From the NCBI RefSeq assembly GCF_000003195.3, contig NC_012878.2, forward strand, positions 58,962,629-59,026,628: a stretch of 64,000 nt of DNA. Reading direction: 5' to 3'. This DNA is from Sorghum bicolor (Eukaryota; Streptophyta; Magnoliopsida; Poales; Poaceae). Shown here one piece after another: positions 21,490 through 33,300 of the stretch. The notes beneath the pieces are model-generated. The model searched no databases. It was not told the DNA's origin and worked only from the letters and a program-made list of their open reading frames with translations. Position 1 is the first letter of the stretch. Each line of letters starts with the position of its first letter. Both the position numbers and the translations under genes were made by a program.

Positions 21490-22882
21490 TCATAACCTCG
21501 GGAGGGATCCTGCTCGGATGAACTCCTTGAGAAGGGCCTTCTCCTCATCGAGTTTCTTCTTCTCGGCAGCATTGCGTGGCTTGATCTTCCGCTTCTCTTC
21601 CAGCATCCATTTGTAGAGCTTGCGCTGGTCATCTTCAGGGATTGGTGGGAGCTCCTTTCTGGGCACAGAGACAGCTTCGGCAGGCTTCTCAGCAGTTGCA
21701 GCAGATGCAGTAGCAGGATCAGTGGTTGAGTCCTTTCCTGAGTCCTTTTTGTAGGTCCGCACCAGTACATAAGCTACATGTTACAGAAAGAATTCAGTAA
21801 ACTAACCCATCTAGGGATTTGATTTGAGCAAGCACAACCTTCAGAACTGGAAACATCAGCATCCCAGCACTTAAGTCCAGTGCATATTTATCTCTTTGAT
21901 GACAGAAACATGCTGGCCTAATCATGAACAAAAACATCTGCACGTTCATAATTGGCGAGTGTAACCCAAGACCTGAGTCATATTTTTGTCCCATCCCTAG
22001 CAGATCAATTGAAAGCACTCGAGCACATTTGGAACACCAGATAACACCACTATGATCAGGTTTCTGTTTGAGGAAAAAATGGAGTATGATTGGCCCACTA
22101 CATACATTGGTATACTACACACATCACCTTCAATTATGGTTGCATCTCATTATTACAGGTTCTTGTTGCTTTCTACTGTACCATATTCTAAGCAGAAAGA
22201 ACGCTCAGCCTACACTGCAGAGGGAGGGGGGGGGGGTGGTAACCAATGCTAACTATTGATTGATCATGAAGCCAACTAATATAAAAGTGATTCTGGTACA
22301 TAATTAAGTGGGTGGAGTAGCAACCACATGCGAAAATCGAAGTCGCTAGCAGGAACTTGCTGGGTTCAAACTCAAAATGTTGAATCAGCCACTACTGCCA
22401 GCAAGTAGAGCACCGGTCAATAATAATAATAATAAAACCAGGAGAGGAGCTCGTAATCCATAACGTCTAAGCACGTTGCTGCTTGAATTGGATCCAAAAT
22501 AAGATCTCCCAAGCGGATCTTAGCTAGAGCAGACTCCGATGAAAATTACGCAGCGGCAGGTTAAACCAAGTCAGACTGGCACGGGCAAACACCAAACAGG
22601 TGGGATTGCTCCTAACACGGCATCTTATGGGTACCAAAGCAGCGAGGAATCGCGGGATGCAACCCAAATCTAGTGACCCCAAAGCGAAGCGGACTGATGA
22701 GCGAGGGAGAGAGGGGGAGTGGAGGCAAGCTGACCTCCGACAAAGAGGTTGGCGGCTAGGAGGAAAGGGAGCATGCGGCGCGTGAAGCCCTTCCTCGCCT
22801 CGGGCGGCGGCGGAGGTGGGGGCGGTGGCGGTGGCGGTGGCGGTGGCGGACCGGCGGGCTTGGGCTTGCCGTGGGCGGCCAT
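21490..22882 (-). CDS. Small proline-rich single-pass membrane protein
   Basis: Two exons (minus 22882-22735 and 21773-21490) give 143 aa; the junction codon is G|CT. After MAAHGKPKPAG comes a run of about 16 prolines, then the basic EARKGFTRR. A hydrophobic segment MLPFLLAANLFVGAYVLV spans the splice site, followed by RTYKK. The C-terminal half is hydrophilic: a Thr/Ala-rich stretch, KELPPIPEDDQRKLYKWMLE, a charged EEKRKIKPRNAAEKKKLDEE helix, and LLKEFIRAGSLPRL. Positive charges on both sides of the membrane segment leave topology open. It looks like a conserved plant protein of unknown function, possibly organellar, but I cannot name the family. The proline run is encoded by a GC-rich repeat that is likely to vary in length. 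Confidence 0.75.
22806..22850. repeat. Proline-coding GC-rich repeat
   Basis: A run of GGC/GGT/GGA triplets on the plus strand encodes the poly-proline tract of the small membrane protein on the minus strand. Confidence 0.85.
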
Positions 22883-23739
22883 CCGGTGGAGAGTAGGGAT
22901 CGACCTTCTTCTGAGTTCGGGTCGGGTCGGGGCGAGGGCGACGGCCGAAACCAAGTCAGCTGCCCTCCCGTCTCACGTGACCGGCAATCTCCCAGGCTGC
23001 CGTATAGGGGTGGCATGGTAAAAGGAAAATGAATAAATAGCTAGGGTGACGTTTGGATAAAGGATGTAGGTCAATGGGTACCCGAAACTCGATGGTTTTT
23101 TACTCTATTAGTGTAAGGGTTTGGGTCAATTTCTCTATCCATTGGTTTTGTTAATGGGCAAAATGCGAGATCCAGCGGGTTTATGGGTATGGATCTGGGA
23201 GTGTAGTACCCAAACCCGTGAACTCATGAGTTTTTCAAACCCATAAACTTGTATTTAGATAATCATAAATATTTTATAAAATTAAGAAAAAAGAACTAGA
23301 AAAAGGATAGCTGATATATGTCTAACCACTAGCACGTTGGTACTGCATGGGTGTTGATACATTTGTGGCCTAGTTAAGCCAGCAGCCTTTGGTGGAGATG
23401 GATAGAGGCGGCAGCAACACACTACACACAACAATATTTCATTTTGATTGTCTGCCTCCAATCCATGGCATGGTTGAGAGGAAAAATAAAATTAGCTATT
23501 TACAACAGCTATAGCTATTTATTTTTGTATGTATATGTATATTGTTCTCATATATATACTACTTGAGTCTGTTATTACTGTTGCGTATGGGCGACCCGTG
23601 GGTACCCGAAACCCACGTGGCCACGGGTTTAGGTCAAATGTTGCACCTATCATGGGTCATGGGTTTTTTAATGGGTTCATATAATCTTCATGGGCATGTA
23701 GGGAGTGGGCATAGGGAAAAGGAAAATGTATGAGACGTA
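22883..23739. other. Upstream region with hAT-like subterminal sequence
   Basis: No gene is supported. From about 23004 (TAGGGGTGGCATGGTAAAAGG) to 23728 the sequence is rich in GGGTACCCG and AACCCAT motifs typical of hAT-type ends. A second TAGGGAGTGGGCAT...AAAAGGAAAATG lies near 23699 as a direct, not inverted, repeat of the left end. Classification is tentative. Confidence 0.35.
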
Positions 23740-23852
23740 GGCCTTGTTTAGACGTGATTTTTTTTGATTTTGTTACTGTAGCACTTTTGTTTGTTTATGG
23801 CAAATATTGTCCAATTATAGACTAACTAGTGTCAAAAGATTCGTCTCACGAT

Positions 23853-25749
23853 GAAAGGTCCAAATGGCTAGAGGGGGGTAAATAGCCTATTTAAATTTTC
23901 TACAAACTTCATCTAGACAAGTTGATTAGTAAAACAAAAAACGAAGCTATTCTAGCACTAGCACAACTAAACTATGCAAGCCACCTACACAAATCTAGCA
24001 AGAAGGCTAAACACTAAAACACACAACAACTAGAGAAGGCTACACAACAACTCTATACTAACAAGAGCCAAGCTACACAAGCTAAACTAACAAGGTAGGC
24101 AAGTATGTAAAGAGAGGATGGTGATTGTTATACCGACGTTGTAGAGATGAGATATATCCAATCAATCACGTACACAATCATAAGAGAGACCTCGGCAAGA
24201 GATGACACAAGATTTTTTTTACTGAGGTTCACTTGCTTCCCGGCAAGCTACTCCTCGTTGTGGCGATATACCCACTTGATGGATCACGAGCTAATTGCCA
24301 ATCCAAAGCCAAACCCTCAGCGGGTGCCGCACATCCACTCACAAGATGGGGATCCTCCAAGCCACGAGCAATCCACTAGAGTAGCCAATTGCGATCTCCC
24401 GCGGGGAAGGCTCAAGAACCCCTCACAAATCACTTGGTGAGGCTCGAAACAATCTCCAATCACGAGCTCAACACCACTGTTGCTCCAAGCTGTCTAGGGC
24501 GTCGGGAAACACCCAAGAGTAACAAGAAATCCACAACAAACTCAAGAATCAAGTGCCACTAAATGCAACTCTCAAAGCAATACACTTGAATCTCACTCAA
24601 TCTCACTAGAATTAGCAATCAAGCAAGGAGATGAGTGAAAGGAGTGTTCTCTAGCTCAATGTATGCCTCAAGTAATCAAAATGTGTAAGAGAGAACCTCC
24701 TAAAGCCGGCCACCTTCTATTTATAAGCCCCCTCAAAGAACTAGCCGTTAGCCACTTTCACTGGGCTCGACTCCCAGCGTCCGGTGCTCTGGGGTTGGCC
24801 ACGTGTCCGCCTTTGAATTCCGCGCGTCAAACTCCAACGGTCACCTGCGGACCACCGGACGCGACCAAGTGAGCACCGGACGCGTCCGGTACTCACCAGA
24901 CTCATGCGCAGAGAGTTCTGCAATCCTGTAGGGTCACCGGACGCTAAGCACCGGTAGCGTCTGGTGCTCATCGGACCCATGCGCAGAGAGGGTCGCAAAA
25001 CGCCCGCACACCGGACGCTGAGCACCGGACTCACACTGGTGCGTCCGGTGCTCAACCTAGCAGGGTCAAGCACTGGTAGCACACCGGATGCTGAGGCCAG
25101 CGTCCGGTGCCTCCACACCCTGCGTTCGATGTGAGAAACACTCCCGCGACTTCTCCAAATTTTCCACCGGCGCAATATAAAATATACACTTATTTTTCTC
25201 AAAAGCGCCGAATCCCTCCTCGCAAGCTCGGCAGGAGGGAGAGAGGAACCACACCCCTCTCAACCCTAAGAACTCCACCTCCTTTGAAAATATGCTAACA
25301 CCAACAAGTGTCCACCACCAAAGTGCATGTGTGTTAGTTTTTCACAAACATTTTCACCGAAGGAGTTATGTTAGCACTTTACTAGATCCTAATATCCTAA
25401 TGCATATGCTCAAGATATAGACCTAGTAGCACTTGATTCGAGAGATGACCGTGATTTCCCCTCTTGATAGTCGGCTATCTATCCTAAACCCGGTCAATCA
25501 CTTCTCTACTCATCTTAGACCGACAAAAGTAAAACCCTATGTTTATACCTTTGCCTTGATAACTTTGCTCCTCGTTTATCACCATGATCTTCACATCATG
25601 CTTCATCCCTTTGTGATCATGTGGTCACCTTTCTATGCCACCGTGCACCTTCATCACATGTGTTGCTATGCCTAACTCAAATCACTTAAACACAAGGCAT
25701 TAGCAACTTGGTGTCATTAATTACCAAAACCAAACTTGGGTTTTCACAT
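23853..25749. mobile_element. ~1.9 kb non-coding insertion inside MITE copy F
   Basis: A segment of about 1897 bp interrupts the MITE, with GAT at both junctions (23850-23852 and 25750-25752). The ends begin GAAAGGTCCAAATGG and finish TTGGGTTTTCACAT; reversed, the latter gives ATGTGAAAACCCAA, only loosely similar to the former. The interior has no long ORF with a known domain. It carries a cluster of ACCGGACGC / GCGTCCGGT motifs at about 24775-25110. Superfamily not assigned. Confidence 0.7.
24775..25110. repeat. Cluster of ACCGGACGC / GCGTCCGGT inverted motifs
   Basis: About eight direct or inverted copies of ACCGGACGC-like 9-mers occur in about 340 bp, several paired as GAGCACCGGACGCGTCCGGT-type palindromes. 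Two copies of a CATGCGCAGAGAG spacer lie between them. Confidence 0.85.
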
Positions 25750-25919
25750 GATTTACAAACAAACCGTGTAATTAGTTTTTGTTTTCGTATATATTTAGTA
25801 CTTCATGCATGTACCGCAAAATTCGATGTGACGAGAAATCTTGAAAACTTTTTGGATTTTGGTACGAACTAAACAAGGCCGTAGTAAAGAATAGATGGCT
25901 AGGATACACTACAATATTA

Positions 25920-26154
25920 CTCAATCCATCCCAAATTGTAAGTCGTTTGACTTTTTCAATATCAAGTTTGACCACTCGTCTTATTCAAAGTTTTGTACAA
26001 AATATCACTTTTTTTGTTGTGTATTGGTTTATTAATAAAAGTTCTTCAAGAATGACTTAAATTTGACTATATTTGCACAAATTTTTTGAATAAGACGAGT
26101 GGTCAAACTTGAGGTAAAAAAAGTCAAACGACTTACAATTTGGCATGGAGGGAG
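25920..26154. mobile_element. Stowaway MITE
   Basis: A 235 bp element with TA at both flanks. The ends are CTCAATCCATCCCAAATTGTAAGTCG and its inverse ending CATGGAGGGAG, and the terminal complementarity is long (the GTCAAACGACTTACAATTTGG arm). Confidence 0.85.
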
Positions 26155-27304
26155 TACTTTTTATTGGTTGAGATATTCCTATCCCAATCTCCTTCCAAAC
26201 ACCACTTAAGATTAAATGATGTGTGAAGAACAGATGACTATCCCCATCCCAATCTAACATCTACACCATATCCCTATCCCTATCCCCATCCCAATCTAGA
26301 CATGCTTAACAACTGTGGTGGCGTTTGGTTCATGGGATTCAAGGGGTGAGATAGGGATATCATGACCCAATAGCTTGATAACCCTTCGCTTGAGCTTATC
26401 AGCTCAGTGTTTTTTTCTCACAATAATATTTTCTATCACGGCTTATCAGCCATTGAATTGGTAAACAATGGGTGGGTTTGCTGCAGGGCAGGCTAACAGG
26501 GTGGAGATCGATCGAGCATGAAGACGCGACCGTACCTAGCAGCGCCGCTTCCCGCGATAGCTTGTACTGGTCGTTACGGTTTGCAACACCTCAAAATGTC
26601 AAGGACTAGATCCATTCGCTGGAGCCCTGCCTCACTCGTCGCTACAACGAGCTGAGCGCGTGAGCCTCTAATTCTGTTTCGATTAAGAATGACAGAAAAT
26701 CGTCATGCAACACCTTACATGTTATAAAAGCACTAGTACATGCAGCACTGTTTATATACATACAATAGATAAATATAATCCCGACTGACTCTAATGCCAG
26801 AGATATACGGCTGGGCTGGGCCCAGTTTCTGGGTTACAAACAATCCCACCACCACCTCCACCTATCTTCTACATTCTACTAGACTGCAACCAATCCCATC
26901 TTCAGAAGGTAGGGCCTAAAATGACACACGAACAATTAATTACCTAATCTACCTGACATTAAGGTGACTACAGTTAGCTAGCTCCAAGTAAGATTAAGCA
27001 CTGTCGTCCACAGCTTCCAAGGCAGGGACACCTAGCACCACCAGATCAAAACATCACAAGATTAGCAAGCAAAATCGCAAGAGTTAGTGACTCAAGATGT
27101 GCTCCTAATGGTTTCAGAAGTTTAACCTGCAGCTCCGAACCCTTAATATGTCCCCTTACTGACAAAGAACACTAGTGCTTAATGTGCAAGTGGGTGGATC
27201 GAAAAATGAAGCGAACAAAAAACAATGGAAACCACGTACCTGTACACTTTACAATGGAAAGAAACCTTGCTATCTGAAACCGACAAAGCCGAAATAATTA
27301 ATGA
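26155..27304. other. Intergenic, EAF1 3' flank
   Basis: 26160-26330 is rich in ATCCC/ATCCCAATC and may be part of another degenerate MITE. About 26750-27304 probably includes the EAF1 3' UTR. No gene is supported. Confidence 0.4.
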
Positions 27305-30300
27305 TCAGCCAGGCCCAGAATTTGAAGGAGCATATACACTGCCTTGCACAACTGGTCTCTGCTGATGCTGAGACTGCAATTGCTCTCTGGCTTGTTGGTT
27401 CCACTGGCCACCAACACCATGAGCCTGCAAAGGGAAGCCACCTGAAAGCAGCATGTCTTGGCTAGATGATGGCAACAACGTTTCATACCCAAAAGAAGTA
27501 TCTTGAGGAGAGCTAAGCAGCTTAGACGATGAGGTAGCTGAAGTCTGATTGAGTGATGCCTCACGCTTCTGCTGGTTAACAGATGCCAGTACAGGGCTGC
27601 ACGAATCTGCACTCTGTGCCATGGATGTTGTAACCATCTGATTGTGTCGGACCTGACCAACATGCAAGTCTATACTACAGTCAGAGTTCATTTGGCGGTT
27701 CTGTTGCCCCATTGCTCTCTCAATGCTGTTCTGTGATGGATTAATCTGCCGCTGCTGCAGCTGAGTGGTCAATGACGATTTAGAATGATGTGGAGGTTGT
27801 TGCAAAGCTAACAGGGTCTGATTTGAAGAACCTTGCATTAAGCCTTGGTTACCAATGTCTGCCACCTTAGGTGACTGAGGCAATGAAGTGACTAGCCTAG
27901 GTTGATTCCCAGGTTGAGGCATTGACGGTGTTGGTGCTGTATTAGCAGGGAAAAGTCCTTGGCCATGCTGCACCAGTTTTTCAGACACATGGTTCTTCGA
28001 TGGAGTACAAGCAGCATTGGATGGTATGCTGTCAATTGGAGGACTCTGGGGCATCATGTTTCCTCGTCCTAAGCTCTTCATAAGCTTAGCTTGTTGACTA
28101 CCATGGTTCCTTTGTGACTGATTTTGTCTAGACTGCTGTTGTCCCTGCTGTTTCTTCTGCTTCTGTTGTGTAGTAGTGGCAGGTTGGTTGGGAGATGAGC
28201 TATCCAGCAGATTTTGTGCCGCTTGCTGTCGCTGATGTTGTGGTTTTGAACAAGGGACTGGATTGGCAGACGAGGCTTGGTTCTGCTGCAATATTTGAGT
28301 ACTATTCTGCACATTAGGTACTGCACTAGCTCCAGAAAGATCACTATGCTGTTGAGGTGCCATATGTCGTTGCATTTGTCTTTCTTTAGCCAAGTGCACA
28401 GCATATGCCTGCTGTTGCGAGCTTGAATTAGTTCCATGGATCTGAGAATGGTGTGGATTCCCAAACATGTGTAACGACTGTGACATCTGATGTGGCCGTT
28501 GGGGTTGCTGAACAGGTGAAGAACTCAACAATGATGGATTCATGCCGCTAAACTGGACAGTGGCTTGGCCACTTCCCTGTGAAACCGGCATGTCGAACTC
28601 CGACATCTGCCTATGCTCTTCCATACCCTGACCAGGCTACAAGAAAATTTACTATCAGCAACGGCACCAAATTTTCATTAAAGACTGCTTCTCTATAGGC
28701 GTAGATATTAAAAGCTTGATGCAAGAGTTGAACCACCATTGAATTCAACTTGTACAACAGACAACTAATTCCTCCCTAGCTATGATGGCATTTCAGAGTG
28801 TGTGAAGATTTTTTTTTTTCAAATTTCAGCAGGTAATACAAACAAAAATATAAAGAACATCAATAAAATGAAATAGACAATAAATAAAATCTCAAACAGA
28901 GAAATGAAACGGCAATCCAATAACAAAAGAAGGGCAGTAAATTGCTAGAGAAAACATATACTCCCTCCGTTCCAAATTGTAAGTTATTTTGGCTCTTCTA
29001 GATTCATAGATTTTGCTACACACCTAAATATACACTATATCTAGATATATAGTAAAAGTTATGTATCTGGAAAAGTCAGAATGACTTACGATTTGGAACG
29101 GAGGGAGTAGCTTGTAAACCACTATTTTGGATTAGCAATGGATACTTTACTATCTTAGCAACAAACTTTTCCTTGAAAATAGGCCTATAAGCCATTTTTG
29201 GTTTACATACAGCTAGTTGACTTTGTGGAGTAATAAATAGCAAGACACAATCAACCTGAGCATACAACAGCAAAGTGTGGCGGATATGGTGAAGATAGTT
29301 GTTAAAAGTATAACCATTCAGCAGTTTCATGCATTTGAGGCAATTTATAAGCATATGCAATGTAAATAGCAACTCACACGAAATGTTTGCATAGGATCAC
29401 GTGGCCTCAAGATTGAATTGCCAGGACCAGATATGGCTCCAGGATGGACACTTACTGCAGTGAGCACACCTTGCCCACTGTTGGGCAACAGATTTCCAGA
29501 CGGAACTGCATTTAGCATTGCTGGTGAACTAATCCTTGGAAAGCCTGGCCTGGCACCAGGCATACCTCGATTTAGTCCTGCCACCATTCCCATACCAGGG
29601 GCAGAAGGCATCATGCGGGCACCTGCACCACAATCAACCCCGGAAGGAATAGTTCCAGGAGCAGAAACTCCAGGCTGATGAAGATTTCTGCCATTGGCCA
29701 TCTGATTATATTGAATCTTTGGTTGTTCGTCACCCTGTAAAGAGGTAGGTCTGGGAACACCATATTTCTGAGCATCCCTATACCAGAAATCGCATGGAGA
29801 ACAACATTATATACAAACTCTACAACATAGTCCATTTAACACCTCTAGGTATTGATCATTTACCTAGGACTATTCGATGTTGAAGGTGACGGTGAATTGC
29901 TGCCCAAAACCATAGCAGGAGAACCTGGTAACCGGGAATTCAGATTTGAAGTAGGAGTAGAAGGACCAACAGAACCCTGATGGTTCGGCAGTGTTATCCC
30001 ATTTGTATGAGAACCTGGGTACACACTGCCAGGTGTAATTGAATCAAGATTTGGACTTGTTACATCACAGAGATCAAGGGGCCTGTTTAAGTTTAGACAA
30101 AATATAAAGACGACGTTTAGATGCTGATTAATGGGTCTGGAGTTGTAACAGAAACTATATAGCACATAAAGGTGACATATTTCAGATGTCCACAAAAATG
30201 AAATTCAAAGCGTAGTTCAAGTTGGCAATTACATACGTCAAAGTGCCCCCAGAAATTTTGTTCAGACATGCTTGTGAAAGTGCGATAACATGGGAACTAT

Positions 30301-33300
30301 GTGGCTGCATGATTGGCTTGAGATCCTGGCGATTACCCTTCACGAAAAGAAAAGACAAGGCATAACCATAAGAGATAGTATCAATACAGTTAAAATGTTT
30401 GCAGCACCAGCAGCAGGATGTAAAAAATACATCATTCTCAAAGGTGATTGGAACTAATGAGAGAGAACCTAACCCAGAGAAACGATCCATCACCATTCAC
30501 CACACCACATTACCAAATAAAAGGAGAAGACTGAAGCTGTAACTGAAAACTTCTCTCCCATTGCATATCCAAGCTCTTTCTTGAAGTTTGCATTTATTTT
30601 TCTTGTGCCCCACGTGGGCACATGTAAAACTGTGTTTCATCCTATGGAAAGCTGAAATCCGTATTGATTCTATGTACTGACATCTGGCAATAAACCTTAT
30701 TATCCTTCAATAAAGCGGGGTAGAGACCTGTCACAGTTCTGTTACTGGACGCAAAAGCTAGTAGTTTTATGGAAGAGTCATCAGAAACGGTAGTTCCTTG
30801 TTACAATGTCACATAAGTTCTAATTTTGCGAAATTAACTGTGTTAAGAACTCCCATACTGAAATACCAAATTACATCGACATGCATAGCTTCTATAACAA
30901 GTACTCAACTTCACCCAAAAATAAAAATCCCAAACTTCTGCAAGTGAGCTACAATAAAACAAATGTGCAAGTGCAGCAGAATTTACCAATCCTCCATTAT
31001 AAACATAATCAGAAAGACAAGAGAAAATAATAACCTGTCTATGTCTGGCATGCACTTGTTGCATGAGTAGTATAATCTTTTCAAAATGTGCCTTAAGATT
31101 CTCTTCGTCAAATGGTCCTTGAAGTCGCTCAAATAATTGCCTTGCGCTGCCCTGGTGAACATATAAATACCAATGTTAAGAATGTTAAGAGACTCAAGAG
31201 TCTGTAATGCGCACCTCCAAATAAGTCTCTGACATTACAATGGTGTTGATAAAAGCAGACTCAATTTTTAAGAAAAGTATGGCAGGAACTAAAAATGAAA
31301 GGTTGAATGTTACATCTGTGAGTTGCACCCCACATACATGATAGGCAGTAAAGAGTACCCACAAAACAAGTTGGTCGGAGAACATGCCTTTGGAATGCCT
31401 GGCAATGTATTATGGTAATGCTGAGATGAACCGGAGTCATCTGCACTGTCACCACCATCACCAGAGCTTCTATCCACAAGAACCTTGTGGCGCTCCTTGC
31501 ACTCTTTAGGCTGCCTATGTACACACTGCAGAGAGAAATGAAATACGAAAAAACCGATGATTCAATTTGGTGAATAAGACAAATAGTGACCAAATTATTA
31601 CGATAAAAAAATAATGCCACAGGAAACATTAGAGAATATATGGAAAAAAGTAGCAACTTAGCTACTGCAAACAAGACACACACATGAGTACATAACGGAA
31701 ACAAACATACTAAGTGCTATACATTGGGCTACAACCAGAAAACATGTAGAACGTAGGTCTTGTAAGTAAAAAGATGAGCACATTGCATGTCTAAGTGACA
31801 TGACAAAGCATGTTACATAGCAAAAGGTCCGTTTATCACAGAAAAAATACCTTGAACTGCACGATGCTGTTGATTGCATCACTAACTAGTTCCCAGTTCT
31901 CACCCATATCATGGACCAGGACAACAAGTGCCTGAAATATTTAAGATATTTAGCCATCACCACAAATCATATCATAGTCAAGAATAAATATATAACTTCA
32001 AGCACAAAAGAACCTGATCCTCAAAGCTTGACCATCCACCAGAAGATGTCATCTGCCAAAAGCACAAAACATTTTGATAAGCATACTAGCAAATTATGGG
32101 AAAGATTACCCTCTCCTATCATGTAAATGTAATGATACACAATTCGCCTACTTGTGAAAAAAATATGGTTAAGAAGATTTTACTTGTGAAGCATGTGGTG
32201 TCCAAACAATATGATGCTTGAATGTACACAATACAAGTGAAACCTTAACAGAAACAATTCTAATGATTCTGATGTGATAATCCAATCACGTGCCCACAAT
32301 AAAAAAACAAAATAAAGGGGGAGAAAAAGAAGGGTTCAAAAGAATGTGTCACAAATTCATCTACCAACACTTCAACTGATTAGACTACACTATGAAATGC
32401 GTTGAGTAGCATCAATCTGGTGCTCCCCATTAAACAAATGGAAAACCATAGAGCATAGAAAACAAAATTTCTCACTTTAGACCACAGAAGAGGGGTTAGA
32501 AACTGCTTGCAATAATTCAACCAATTATAAGCTATAAAAGGTAAGATGAGGCAGCAGCAAAATTTTCTGAGCACATAGTCTTTCTGTAAACCCCATTAAA
32601 CAAATGGAAAACCATAGAGCATAGAGAAAAAAAATTCTCACTTTAGACCACAGAAGAGGGGTTAGAAACTGCTTGCAATAATTCAACCAATTCTAAGCTA
32701 TAAAAGGTAAGATGAGGCAGCAGCAAAATTTTCTGAGCACATAGTCTTTCTGTAAACCCTAGTCTATCCACAAGTTTCGTCAGCAATCCATTTTTAAATC
32801 TTCCTTGTTTCCCCATTATACAACTATAACTGCATGAGCCTGACTATGCCATTCAAGAACATGCATTGACAAAAGTAGCTTACTGCTCTATACTAGTAGT
32901 AGCCAGTAGGACCACAGAACCTAGCAAATGGACTATATATATAATTCCTACCATTATGTTGGCACATAGGGATCAAATAAAGAGGAAACACAGTTGACAA
33001 AAGGTTCAATCCAGTATTTGTTACATCTGGCATGGTTACAAACTACAAAGGTAATGGCCAACAAAGAGAGAAGCTTATGAATCTAATCTAAGGAATGCTA
33101 ATACCTTTAGTGTTTTGCATTTTCTCCCGCGATCCCTATTAGCAATGAACTTTATAAATCTAGCAGGATTTGCCATGTTGCTCATCTGTGATGCAACAGG
33201 AGAAGCTTCTTGTGAAATATCTATCCCTTGCTTCCCCATTTTAAGCTTCTTCGAAGCATGTTGACCACCATATACAACTATGGATGAAATCAAAACACAA

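Larger units (their letters stand above)
23740..25880 (-). mobile_element. MITE, GGCCTTGTTTAG family, copy F, split by an insertion
   Basis: The left part is 23740-23852 and the right part 25753-25880. Rejoined they are 241 bp, the length of copy B. The element is flanked by GTA at 23737-23739 and 25881-25883, a clean 3-bp target duplication. Confidence 0.85.

Noticed and set aside
23004..23728. Possible LTR pair (direct repeats TAGGGGTGGCAT / TAGGGAGTGGGCAT)
   Set aside because: The direct similarity is only about 30 bp, with no primer-binding site or polypurine tract; hAT-like subterminal sequence is more likely.
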